DNA of 64,000 bases from NCBI GenBank assembly GCA_029212925.1, contig JARGOB010000004.1, positions 83,375 through 147,374 of the forward strand, in the 5' to 3' direction. Every line of letters begins with the position of its first letter. Position 1 is the stretch's first letter. Source of the stretch: Coxiellaceae bacterium. GTDB taxonomy: Bacteria; Pseudomonadota; Gammaproteobacteria; Coxiellales; Coxiellaceae. The position numbers were made by a program, and so were the translations under genes. Below, piece after piece: positions 56,460 to 64,000 of this stretch. Below the pieces are notes generated by a model. That model did not search any database, was not told where the DNA came from, and was given only the letters and a program-made list of their open reading frames with translations.

Positions 56460-58154
56460 ATGAAACCGAAGCGATCCATTTTACATACTGTCATCATATA
56501 TACCGTCTTATTTTCGGCATTACTCTTGCTGTCTGTAACATTTATTGTTTATCTCTATGACAGAGAAGTTTTAATAGATGCGCACAAAAGCACCCTAACG
56601 GATCGATCACAATTTATTACGCAGAACATTGAAAACTCTCTAACTACGGCAAGCAAACATTTAATCTTTCTCAGTAAAACACCACCCATCAATGAAATCA
56701 TAAATCAAATAGATAATAACGATAAAAAAAATAAAACATCATTAGCAAAATGGCAGTCGCGCTTACATGTGATCTTTAGGTCGATACTAGAAAACAATAA
56801 TTACTACACACAAATTCGATTGGTGCAAGCAGATAAGCAGGGTAGAGAGCTCGTACGACTTAATAAGTCAGGAAATAATGTATATGTAGTTCAAGAAAAT
56901 GGCCTGCAAAATAAATCCTCACGCAAATATTTCCAACAGGCACTTAACATGTCACAAGGTAGTATTATGTTCTCTGATATTAACTACAATATTGAAAGGG
57001 GGCAGCGACAATATCCTTTAATTGTGACACTCAGAGCCTTAACCCCAATTTTTAGCCCAGATGGAAAATTGTTTGGCTTCATCATCATTAACATTAATAT
57101 CAAGCAAGAACTTCGTAATATCATTTCTAATACTAAAGGGAATTACGATACTTTTTTGATAGACAACTACAATAATGGTTTCGTGTTTAATAAAAAAAAC
57201 AATACATTAGACTTTGTCGAAAAGAACAAAAGTTTTCCCACCTCACTTTTCGGCATTAACAAACCACTATCAACAGGTCAATTTTTTCACTACTTATTAA
57301 AAGATAAATCACGAATAACAGTTCAAAATCTAATCTACAGTAGTGAAAACAAAGAAACCAAAGTTTTAACTCTTGTATTAAGTCTATCAAAATATGAAAT
57401 GAATCAACAAATACTACTTCACACCACATACACCATGCTTTCCGTCATTAGTGTCTTAGTATTAATTTGCATCTTGATTATAATTAATATACGACATCAA
57501 TTAAAACCATTGATTGACTTAACAACCACCGTTGCACGACATGAAAAATACCCAGACAAATCGGTCACCTTCCCTACACACCTAAAAAATGAAATTGGTG
57601 TTTTAGCAAATCATATCAACAATAATTACGTCACTTTACAAAAAATTAAATCTTATGATATTTTAACGGGATTACCTAATAGAGTTTTATATATGCAAAA
57701 TCTTCACGACAACATGAAAATCGCGATAAAAAAACATACCATTGTTGCAATTTTAAGCATTGACATTAACGATTTCAAATATATCAATGATACTTACGGT
57801 TATGATTGCGGTGATGAATTATTAAAAATGTTCGCAGCTGACTTACAAAAAAATCTTAGCGCCAATCAAAGTTGCATGCGAATATCTGGCGATGAGTTTG
57901 CAGTTATCATAAAAGCCGATAACTTAGAATCACTTAACATAAACAATCTTATTAAGGGCTATCAAGACACACTAAACAAAGCTTATGTTATTAGAGGCGT
58001 AGTGTTAAACATTCTTGTCGCTGGCGGCATTGCCATATTCCCCAACCATACGAACAACTCAACTGACTTAATGAAATATTCACACAAAGCACGCATCATC
58101 TCAAAACAAAATCACGACGGTATATTTATTATTTACAACCCTAAAGATCGATAG
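56460..58154 (+). CDS. Cache-HAMP-GGDEF diguanylate cyclase
   Basis: The 564-aa inner-membrane sensor has helix 1 (TVIIYTVLFSALLLLSVTFIVYL), an extracytoplasmic double-Cache-like domain (about residues 40-310, including FSPDGKLFGFIIININ), helix 2 (MLSVISVLVLICILIIINI), a HAMP-like linker and a GGDEF domain from about residue 395. The catalytic loop is ISGDEFAVI (about 476-481), an SGDEF variant that is active in other proteins. No RxxD inhibitory site precedes it, so product inhibition may be absent. It is divergent from the EAL gene pair and probably forms one c-di-GMP module with it. Confidence 0.92.
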   Translation: MKPKRSILHTVIIYTVLFSALLLLSVTFIVYLYDREVLIDAHKSTLTDRSQFITQNIENSLTTASKHLIFLSKTPPINEIINQIDNNDKKNKTSLAKWQSRLHVIFRSILENNNYYTQIRLVQADKQGRELVRLNKSGNNVYVVQENGLQNKSSRKYFQQALNMSQGSIMFSDINYNIERGQRQYPLIVTLRALTPIFSPDGKLFGFIIININIKQELRNIISNTKGNYDTFLIDNYNNGFVFNKKNNTLDFVEKNKSFPTSLFGINKPLSTGQFFHYLLKDKSRITVQNLIYSSENKETKVLTLVLSLSKYEMNQQILLHTTYTMLSVISVLVLICILIIINIRHQLKPLIDLTTTVARHEKYPDKSVTFPTHLKNEIGVLANHINNNYVTLQKIKSYDILTGLPNRVLYMQNLHDNMKIAIKKHTIVAILSIDINDFKYINDTYGYDCGDELLKMFAADLQKNLSANQSCMRISGDEFAVIIKADNLESLNINNLIKGYQDTLNKAYVIRGVVLNILVAGGIAIFPNHTNNSTDLMKYSHKARIISKQNHDGIFIIYNPKDR

Positions 58155-58210
58155 ACATTCTGTTATGAATAACCTAGAGGCACAACCAATTACTTCAACA
58201 GAAGCTAAAG

Positions 58211-58969
58211 TTAACGTTGGCGATTCACTTCGTAGAGCACCATGCCAGCCGCAACACTCACATTCATGCTCGATACCGTACCAACCATTGGGATATGCGC
58301 CAAAAAGTCGCATTTATCGCGCGTACCACGTCGCATGCCATGGCCTTCATTACCCATGACGATACCCACCGCGCCTTTTAAATCGATATCCGCAATCTGA
58401 TTATCCGCAGCGGCATCCAAACCCACCAACCAGAACCCAGCTTGTTTCAAAGCTTGCATGCAGCGCGATAAATTTGTCACTGTGACCAATGGCACAGTCT
58501 GCGCCGCACCACTAGCAACTTTTTGCACGGCAGGCGTCATACCCACCGCATTATCCTTAGCAATCACAATCGCCATTACGCCCATGGCATCACTGCTGCG
58601 CATGATTGCACCAAGGTTATGCGGGTCTTGGATACCATCAAGGATTAATACCAATGGTGAAGTAGCTGCATCGGATGGCACCGCTTCGATCAATGCCAAC
58701 AAATCCGCCTGAGTATAACTGGGAAAGTGATGGCACATGGCAACAAAGCCTTGGTGGTTGCCATCAGCATAATCATCCATCGCTTTTTTATTTAAATGCT
58801 GTAACGTAATGCCCTGCAGCTTGGCCAATTCGAGTATTTGTTGCGCACGCTGATCATCACGACCTTTTTGCACTGCCAACCAATCAACACTGTCGGGTTT
58901 GGCTTGCAATAAACTCTGCACTGCATGAAAACCAAACACCACATTATTTTTTTTATTTTTTTTCGTCAT
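58211..58969 (-). CDS. rlmB: 23S rRNA (guanosine-2'-O-)-methyltransferase
   Basis: The 252-aa SPOUT enzyme methylates G2251 of 23S rRNA. The start ATG at 58969 has GGAAAG upstream and gives VVFGFHAVQSLL, the usual beginning; a frame extension of 22 codons is spurious. QDPHNLGAIMRSSDAMG, GNEGHGMRRGTRDKCD and PMVGTVSSMNVSVA are the knot motifs. It converges on the cyclase with 56 bases between. REP-like palindromes lie upstream. Confidence 0.96.
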   Translation of the reverse strand: MTKKNKKNNVVFGFHAVQSLLQAKPDSVDWLAVQKGRDDQRAQQILELAKLQGITLQHLNKKAMDDYADGNHQGFVAMCHHFPSYTQADLLALIEAVPSDAATSPLVLILDGIQDPHNLGAIMRSSDAMGVMAIVIAKDNAVGMTPAVQKVASGAAQTVPLVTVTNLSRCMQALKQAGFWLVGLDAAADNQIADIDLKGAVGIVMGNEGHGMRRGTRDKCDFLAHIPMVGTVSSMNVSVAAGMVLYEVNRQR

Positions 58970-59010
58970 TACTTTCCACTTAGTACAACTTCCGTTAGAC
59001 TGCAAAACAC

Positions 59011-59117
59011 TGTCACCCCGCGGGAAAACTGCCACACGGGCTACAAACTTGTTACCCCGGGCTACGACCCGGGGTCCAGATTAAATACTGGATACCGGAT
59101 CAAGTCCGGCATGACAG
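59011..59117. repeat. cluster of REP-like palindromes
   Basis: The 166-base gap between rlmB and rlpA holds a partial copy (TGTCACCCCGCGGG at 59011), a full inverse copy at 59051-59079 (GTTACCCCGGG..GGTCCAG) and a full copy at 59088-59117 (CTGGATACCGG..TGACAG). The last two form a head-to-head pair. The rlpA ribosome binding site begins 11 bases later. Confidence 0.8.
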
Positions 59118-59135
59118 CAACAAACCAAGGAAGCT

Positions 59136-59945
59136 ATGTTATCACGGATTATACGCACGGGCAGCATTGCCGCACTCATTACCCTTTTGGCTGGTTGTGC
59201 AAGCGTCAGCAAAGTACGACAAGATGGCGCACCTGCTCACCCCAGAGATGTTAGCCATGTGCGCAATGCCGTACCTAAAAAATTACCACTGAGCCGATAC
59301 GGCAACCCGAAATCTTATGTGGTGTTTGGTAAACGTTATTATGTACTCGACACAGCCAAGGGTTATAACCAGCGTGGCATTGCGTCTTGGTATGGCACCA
59401 AGTTCCATGGTCAACTGACTTCCAGCCGTGAACCGTATGATATGTATGGTATGACCGCCGCTAGCCCGGTATTACCTATTCCCACCTTTGCCAAAGTCAC
59501 CAATATGGAAAATGGCCGCAGTGTGATAGTCAAGGTGAATGATCGCGGGCCATTTGCCCCTAACCGTATTATCGACTTATCGTATGCCGCAGCGAAAAAA
59601 CTTGGCTATATGCAACAAGGCACAGCGATTGTGCAAGTGACCGCGCTATCACCGGGTGAACATCAGCATCCGATGTTGGCCGATACCGAATACCAACCGG
59701 TATCACACACACCACACCTATTCTTACAACTCGGCGCTTTTAGTGATTACAGTAACGCCAGTAACCTGCAGCGCCGCATTAAACACATCACGCAACGTAC
59801 CGTGCGGTTAAAAGTCGCTAAAACCGGCCCAACACCTATATATAAGGTGCAAGTCGGCCCCCTCGCCGGAGTGGGCGAAACGGACAAATTAAAGCAACAA
59901 CTCGAAGATTCCGGCTATGGCGAAGCCATGACCGTGGTCAGTTGA
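59136..59945 (+). CDS. rlpA: septal ring lytic transglycosylase RlpA, lipoprotein
   Basis: The 269-aa protein has the lipobox LLAGC near residue 20 and so is anchored to the outer membrane. The double-psi barrel shows GIASWYGTKFHGQLTSS and VNDRGPFAPNRIIDLSYAAA, with the Asp and His of the RlpA family. The C-terminal SPOR domain (from about 195, LFLQLGAFSDYSNA..YKVQVGPLAG) binds denuded septal peptidoglycan. It acts at the division site or on cell-wall turnover. AAGGAAG precedes the ATG. Confidence 0.95.
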   Translation: MLSRIIRTGSIAALITLLAGCASVSKVRQDGAPAHPRDVSHVRNAVPKKLPLSRYGNPKSYVVFGKRYYVLDTAKGYNQRGIASWYGTKFHGQLTSSREPYDMYGMTAASPVLPIPTFAKVTNMENGRSVIVKVNDRGPFAPNRIIDLSYAAAKKLGYMQQGTAIVQVTALSPGEHQHPMLADTEYQPVSHTPHLFLQLGAFSDYSNASNLQRRIKHITQRTVRLKVAKTGPTPIYKVQVGPLAGVGETDKLKQQLEDSGYGEAMTVVS

Positions 59946-60159
59946 CACGTAATAGCTTAAATGTATCTTTTAAGTGACTGATTCACAAGATTTTGCTATG
60001 ACTCTAACAAAGTGCAATCGCTAATACTTTATTAAGCTAATTGCTGTATCGTATGTGATGAATGTGTGTAGTGTGATGAAATATGTGATAGTCGACAAGA
60101 ATAGACATAACTCATCATAACTGCCCCAATAAAACTAACCACTCTTTTTGGAGCAAAAA

Positions 60160-60978
60160 ATGTCTAAAAAAATTATTCTTTCAGCGGTAGCACTAAGCGC
60201 TTTAGTAGCAGCTGGTGTTTCGATGGCTGATCAATCAATCACCCTTATTAATACAGCAAGCACTCACGTTAGCACCGATAACAAAGCTGACAATACGCCT
60301 TTAGTTGCTGTAGTTTATGGCACACTAGCAACAGGTACAACACAATCAACAGATTTTAAATGGCCTAACAAATTACCTGCAGGTATATGTGAAGTTATCA
60401 ATACCAAAGCAAAAGGTAGTATGTGGGATAAAGACATTGCTGCCGGTAATATTGCAGCACCCGGATCTTTAACAAAAACTGGCAACCCAGTAAACCCAAG
60501 AACACTCACAGCTAACGCCGACACCAGCCATTATTGCGGAAAAATTTCAAAAATACAGTTTTTTGCAGAAAACCCACCAACTGGTGCCAACCCGATATTT
60601 TCAGCTGCTGATTATGTCGGTACCGCAACAGCTGGAGGAACAAATTTTGCAAGCTTCTATACAACACTGACAACAGGAACAGCAGGTACAGCGTTAACAG
60701 CACCAGCGGGTGGTGATACTATTGATTTATCAGATCTTGCAACTGGCAGCCCTGCTAAAATACCTAACAATATTTCCGTTGTCGTTGGTCCAAGTAACGC
60801 AAGTGAAGCTACACCAGCCGCATTAACTGCTACTGTATTACCCTACCCTAGTAGCTCGCCATTAATGAGTCACAGCAAACAAATGTATAAGAAAGGCATA
60901 CAACTCATCACACAAGGCGAACAATTAATAAACAACCCCAATAAAGCAAGCAACAAACATTTGGGTAATAAAACTTAA
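60160..60978 (+). CDS. secreted hypothetical protein, 272 aa, Thr/Ala-rich
   Basis: The start at 60160 has GGAG upstream. The signal peptide is MSKKIILSAVALSALVAAGVSMA. The mature part is beta-type with many Thr, Ala, Pro and Asn, two Cys near the middle (PAGICEV and HYCGK) and a basic-polar tail with LITQGEQLINN. No anchor is seen, so it is probably periplasmic, surface or extracellular. The gene is monocistronic and ends in a strong intrinsic terminator (61002-61036). The 214-base leader region holds repeated TGTGATGAA words and nothing else I can name. No family recognised. Confidence 0.7.
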   Translation: MSKKIILSAVALSALVAAGVSMADQSITLINTASTHVSTDNKADNTPLVAVVYGTLATGTTQSTDFKWPNKLPAGICEVINTKAKGSMWDKDIAAGNIAAPGSLTKTGNPVNPRTLTANADTSHYCGKISKIQFFAENPPTGANPIFSAADYVGTATAGGTNFASFYTTLTTGTAGTALTAPAGGDTIDLSDLATGSPAKIPNNISVVVGPSNASEATPAALTATVLPYPSSSPLMSHSKQMYKKGIQLITQGEQLINNPNKASNKHLGNKT

Positions 60979-61001
60979 TAGGTTCACCTATAAACATTAT
61001 T

Positions 61002-61036
61002 AACCCAGCTCGCATGTATGCCAGCTGGGTTTTTTA
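61002..61036 (+). terminator. intrinsic transcription terminator
   Basis: AACCCAGCT (61002-61010) pairs perfectly with AGCTGGGTT (61023-61031) over a 12-base loop and runs into a T tract (61030-61035). It lies 23 bases after the stop of the secreted protein gene, in the correct orientation for it. Confidence 0.92.
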
Positions 61037-61111
61037 TTGCTCCTAAAACCCCTTGCACCGCCACAACCAAATCGCTAGACTGACTCCTCATATATAAGAC
61101 CTGGAAACACC

Positions 61112-61528
61112 ATGAACCAGAATATTGCTTATGTTATCACTGCCGCAATTGTGTACGCTATCCTAGCATTTGTACGGCCGGTGATTGCTTATACACCGCA
61201 CGGCATTGCCTTACCCATTGATAAATCCACCGCAACACAGACTTCCAATAAGGTGACCGTATTACCACCATGGAAATTGCATGGCAAAAAATTAGCTTGG
61301 GTCAATGTTGAATACCATCAATTGGAACAAACAAAAGCGGCGGCTGATGCCATCGTGCGTTATGCTAGTGAGCTGGTTAAAAAACAAGGCGGTAATGGCT
61401 TGGTGATTCAACAAATGGGTTTTCAACCACCGCAAGCGGTAGGTAAACCGTTAGCCATGTATGTATTGCGCGGTATTGCGGTGCAAACTGATGCCACTGC
61501 TTCTGCTGATGGGAGCACACAACCATGA
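61112..61528 (+). CDS. membrane-anchored/exported hypothetical protein, 138 aa
   Basis: It has an uncleaved anchor or signal (NIAYVITAAIVYAILAFV). The rest is a small alpha/beta domain with PPWKLHGKKLAWVNVEYHQ, a helix and LVIQQMGFQPPQAVG, probably periplasmic. The stop overlaps the lepB start by four bases (ATGA), so it is translationally coupled to it. Role unknown. TGGAAAC is a weak ribosome binding site. Confidence 0.65.
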   Translation: MNQNIAYVITAAIVYAILAFVRPVIAYTPHGIALPIDKSTATQTSNKVTVLPPWKLHGKKLAWVNVEYHQLEQTKAAADAIVRYASELVKKQGGNGLVIQQMGFQPPQAVGKPLAMYVLRGIAVQTDATASADGSTQP

Positions 61529-62352
61529 TGAATAACTTCCCCTTTATATTATTGTGCTTAACCTGTATTAGTGGTGCTATTTGGTTAGTGGACTCATTAT
61601 TTTTTGCTAAACAACGCCAAGCCAATGTAACAGATGGCAGCACAGCAAAATTACCGGTGATCGCTGATTATGCTAAATCGTTTTTCCCAGTATTTTTAAT
61701 CGTATTAATCTTACGTTCGTTTGTCGGTCAATTGTATGACGTACCCACCGGTTCATTAGAGCCCACTGTTATCCCGGGCGATTTAATTTACGTCAATCAA
61801 TTTGCATATGGCTTGCACTTGCCGGTGTGGGGCACAAAGATTGTATCAATTGGCGAACCGAAACGCGGTGATATCGTTGTGTTTCATTATCCGGTTAATC
61901 CAAAAATTGATTTTGTTAAACGCGCAATTGGTTTGCCTGGTGATACGATTGACTATGTAGACAACGTATTAACCATTAATGGCAAAAAAGTGCCACAGAC
62001 TTTTGTTAAAACCACAACAGATAGTGCCGGCAGCTCTAATCGTTGGAACGTAGATGAAATGCAAGAAAACTTGCTGGGTGTGAAACATAAAATATATAAC
62101 TGCGCCGCCAACTCAAGCAATTGCCCACTGCGCACCTTGCATAACTTTAGGCATTTAGTGGTGCCTAAGGGGTATTACTTTATGATGGGTGATAACCGTG
62201 CCGACAGCGATGACAGTCGCGGCTGGGGCTTTGTGCCACAAAAGTATTTAGTCGGTAAAGGCGAGATGGTTGTGATTAGCTGGGATAGCGTGACGTCTTG
62301 GCTGAAGTTTTGGCATAAGATTCGTTGGAATCGTATAGGGACATTCATATAA
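61525..62352 (+). CDS. lepB: signal peptidase I
   Basis: The 275-aa inner-membrane serine protease cleaves signal peptides of exported proteins. The catalytic Ser77 lies in VPTGSLEPT, and the base Lys132 in [31 protein letters not shown] is box E. Two N-terminal hydrophobic segments are present (residues about 5-27 and 50-66). The region between Ser and Lys is as in Gram-negative LepB. It overlaps the upstream small gene, and cbpA starts on its last base, so four genes to cbpM form one operon. Confidence 0.96.
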   Translation: MMNNFPFILLCLTCISGAIWLVDSLFFAKQRQANVTDGSTAKLPVIADYAKSFFPVFLIVLILRSFVGQLYDVPTGSLEPTVIPGDLIYVNQFAYGLHLPVWGTKIVSIGEPKRGDIVVFHYPVNPKIDFVKRAIGLPGDTIDYVDNVLTINGKKVPQTFVKTTTDSAGSSNRWNVDEMQENLLGVKHKIYNCAANSSNCPLRTLHNFRHLVVPKGYYFMMGDNRADSDDSRGWGFVPQKYLVGKGEMVVISWDSVTSWLKFWHKIRWNRIGTFI

Positions 62353-63302
62353 TGGACTTTCAAGATTACTACAAACTACTCGGCGTTGAAAAAAATGCCA
62401 CCGATGATCAAATCAAAAAACAATACCGTCGCTTGGCGCGTAAATATCATCCGGATGTCAGCAAAGAAGACAATGCCGAAGAGAAATTCAAGCAAGTCAA
62501 AGAAGCCTATGAAGTGTTAAAAGATCCGGAAAAACGCAAAGCCTACGATCAGTTTGGTGAAAACTGGCAGCAAGGCCAACAAGGCTTTGAACCACCACCC
62601 AACTGGGACTTTAATCAACAACAGCAACAGGCTGGCGGCGCACAATACGGCGGTGAAGATTTTTCGGATTTCTTTGAAAACTTATTTGGTCAACGTGGTG
62701 CTGGCTTTGGTCAGCGCGGTGGCCAACAACAAGCACGCGGACAAGACCAACACAGCAAACTGAATATCACATTACAAGAAGCCTATAGTGGCTCATCACG
62801 CCAACTCAGCATGCAACAACCGGTAGTCGATCAAAATACAGGGCAAGTGCACTATGAAAAACGCAGCTTGAATGTCAAAATCCCTGCCGGCGTTACACAA
62901 GGTCAACAAATTCGACTGAAAGGTCAAGGCGCAGAAGGTTTCGGTGGCGGCGCTAAAGGTGACCTATACCTGGAGATCCATATTGAAGCCGACAGCGTCT
63001 ATAGCACCGATGGTAAAGACGTGTTATTAACTTTACCAATCTCCCCCTGGGAAGCCGCGCTGGGTGAAAAAATTCAAGTGCCTACCCTCGGTGGTAAAGT
63101 CGGCTTAACCATTCCACCCAACTCACAAAGCGGACAAAAACTCAGATTAAAAGGTCGTGGTTTGCCCGGTAAAAAAACTGGCGATCAATATGTCGTATTG
63201 AACATTGTCGCACCCGAGGCAACCAATGACGATCAACGTGAGCTTTATAAAAAGATGGCTGAATCGATGCCATTTAATCCACGCGCCAAGTTGGGAGTGT
63301 AA
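62352..63302 (+). CDS. cbpA: curved DNA-binding protein / DnaJ-type co-chaperone
   Basis: The 316-aa protein has an N-terminal J-domain (residues 1-65) with HPD at 33-35 (YHPDVSKED), so it can stimulate DnaK. The linker (about 75-145) is Gln/Gly-rich. The C-terminal substrate-binding domain starts [12 protein letters not shown] and contains [21 protein letters not shown]. There is no zinc-finger (CxxCxGxG), which distinguishes it from DnaJ. The start at 62352 overlaps the lepB stop by one base, and cbpM follows two bases after its stop. Confidence 0.95.
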   Translation: MDFQDYYKLLGVEKNATDDQIKKQYRRLARKYHPDVSKEDNAEEKFKQVKEAYEVLKDPEKRKAYDQFGENWQQGQQGFEPPPNWDFNQQQQQAGGAQYGGEDFSDFFENLFGQRGAGFGQRGGQQQARGQDQHSKLNITLQEAYSGSSRQLSMQQPVVDQNTGQVHYEKRSLNVKIPAGVTQGQQIRLKGQGAEGFGGGAKGDLYLEIHIEADSVYSTDGKDVLLTLPISPWEAALGEKIQVPTLGGKVGLTIPPNSQSGQKLRLKGRGLPGKKTGDQYVVLNIVAPEATNDDQRELYKKMAESMPFNPRAKLGV

Positions 63303-63304
63303 TC

Positions 63305-63592
63305 ATGACCGATCTAATTAACGACACACACAATGAAATTACACTCGAAGAACTGAGCCAAGCATTAAGCGCAGAACCTGAATTCGTTATCGCGTTAGTG
63401 GAATACGAAGTGATACAACCGCACGGTGACCACCAAGACAGTTGGCGCTTTAATGCTGTGTGTATTCGACGTGCGCGCCTAGCCGCTACCTTTCAACGCG
63501 ATCTTCACGTTAACCTATCCGGTATTAATTTGGCTTTGGATTTGTTAGATCAAATTGAAGAACTTAAGTCTGAGATTATCAGAACTCGATAA
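63305..63592 (+). CDS. cbpM: CbpA modulator protein
   Basis: The 95-aa protein is close to CbpM size (about 100 aa). TLEELSQALSAEPEFVIALVEYEVI and RRARLAATFQRDLHVNLSGINLALDLLDQIEEL match the helical MerR-like CbpM family that binds and inhibits the CbpA J-domain. GGAGTG precedes the ATG. It is last in the operon. Confidence 0.93.
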   Translation: MTDLINDTHNEITLEELSQALSAEPEFVIALVEYEVIQPHGDHQDSWRFNAVCIRRARLAATFQRDLHVNLSGINLALDLLDQIEELKSEIIRTR

Positions 63593-63678
63593 CAGCGGTT
63601 CCCGCTGAACTTTACGCGTGGAAGAATAATTACCATGTCATACTGCACTATATGATATCAAGATGTATAGGGTGCCTC
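63593..63678. repeat. short hairpin and partial hairpin-family repeat after cbpM
   Basis: CAGCGG-TTC-CCGCTG (63593-63607) is a perfect 6-bp stem directly after the cbpM stop but has no T tract. TATCAAGATGTATAGGGTGCCTC (63656-63678) matches the arm of the element at 49996-50018 in 20 of 23 bases, so this is probably a broken copy. Confidence 0.55.
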
Positions 63679-63693
63679 GTCAATGACGCACAA

Positions 63694-64000
63694 TTACTGC
63701 CTGGCTAACAACCCCTGCTCAGCCATATCGAGACCACTCATCGCCATGGGATGCTCATCAGTGATAACCATAACTTTAGGCGAGGCATCTTGTTTAAAAC
63801 AACAACAAGCTGGTACACGTTTAAATATACGCGGTGCGATAAACGTAACATAACTGAGTAATTGAGCCGTCAGAAAGATCGCCAACATCGTTTTAGCACC
63901 CGTCTCATCGACCCAGTTAAATTTGTGTGGCATATCTAAAATTTGACCGGAACCAAACACAGAAAATGGCGCAATACCCACCATACAAAATAATAACGCA
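63694..64000 (-). CDS. membrane protein, C-terminal part only (cut by window edge)
   Basis: The frame is open from the right edge to a stop at 63694. A Met at 63984 is in frame but hydrophobic sequence (ALLFC) continues before it, so the true start lies outside. At least two helices are visible (LLFCMVGIAPFSVFG and TMLAIFLTAQLLSYVTFIA), followed by a Cys-rich turn (ACCCFKQD) and a cytosolic tail. Not recognised; the layout is like the small membrane proteins at 23791 and 51074. Confidence 0.5.
   Translation of the reverse strand, partial: ALLFCMVGIAPFSVFGSGQILDMPHKFNWVDETGAKTMLAIFLTAQLLSYVTFIAPRIFKRVPACCCFKQDASPKVMVITDEHPMAMSGLDMAEQGLLARQ

Noticed and set aside
1-64000. tRNA, rRNA, integrase, transposase or prophage genes
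   Set aside because: None recognised on either strand; the gene-poor gaps contain only repeats, hairpins and promoter-like sequence.

Overview
The window is a gene-dense stretch (about 42% G+C by eye) of a gammaproteobacterial chromosome. Evidence for this class is the pairing holC-valS, the pairing holD-rimI, divergent lptFG, and prfC, ubiC, rlmB, rlpA, lepB and cbpA-cbpM. The lineage is not certain. The many orphan secreted proteins, a Fic protein, an ADP-ribosylglycohydrolase, a caspase/C80-like peptidase and several families of short repeats would suit a host- or amoeba-associated member near Legionellales/Coxiellaceae, but this is inference. I see no tRNA, rRNA, CRISPR array, transposase or prophage gene.

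Layout. Positions 1-12,000 hold maeA, a drug-efflux MFS gene, prfC, two secreted beta-propeller genes, an outer-membrane barrel gene and small secreted or orphan genes. Positions 12,000-16,650 hold a small secreted protein coupled to a 51-aa peptide ORF that looks like a lasso-peptide precursor, a second Delta-60-type propeller, an orphan protein and a lone pseudopilin with a dyad upstream. Positions 16,670-22,120 are core genes: lptG-lptF divergent from holC-valS. Positions 22,250-34,870 are accessory: ADP-ribosylglycohydrolase, a PEPE-tailed membrane protein, Fic with a perfect palindrome over its promoter, an MFS exporter, an EgtC-like amidotransferase, a REP array, a desaturase with a coiled-coil tail, three tandem paralogous orphans, a GMC oxidoreductase and an EamA transporter whose 3' end is repeated three times.

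Positions 34,970-43,030 hold a family-22-like glycosyltransferase, a secreted orphan, a MITE-like element that supplies the stop codon of yheT, and the tripartite-efflux operon MFP-RND-yheT. Positions 43,150-51,070 hold the chorismate-using cluster pabA-pabB-ubiC, a caspase-fold-like protein, holD-rimI, emrA-emrB, a HIT protein and folE, with two long hairpin elements. Positions 51,070-58,150 hold an MFS transporter and a compact c-di-GMP locus: a periplasmic helical-repeat protein overlapping a transmembrane GGDEF(degenerate)-EAL phosphodiesterase, divergent from a Cache-GGDEF cyclase. Positions 58,200-64,000 hold rlmB, rlpA, a secreted protein with a clear terminator, an operon running through lepB to cbpA-cbpM, and a membrane protein cut by the window edge.

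Working together: PabA/PabB and UbiC both draw on chorismate (folate and ubiquinone), and FolE feeds the pterin side of folate. LptF/LptG serve LPS export. HolC and HolD are the chi and psi subunits of the DNA polymerase III clamp loader. The cyclase and phosphodiesterase probably form one sensory c-di-GMP module.
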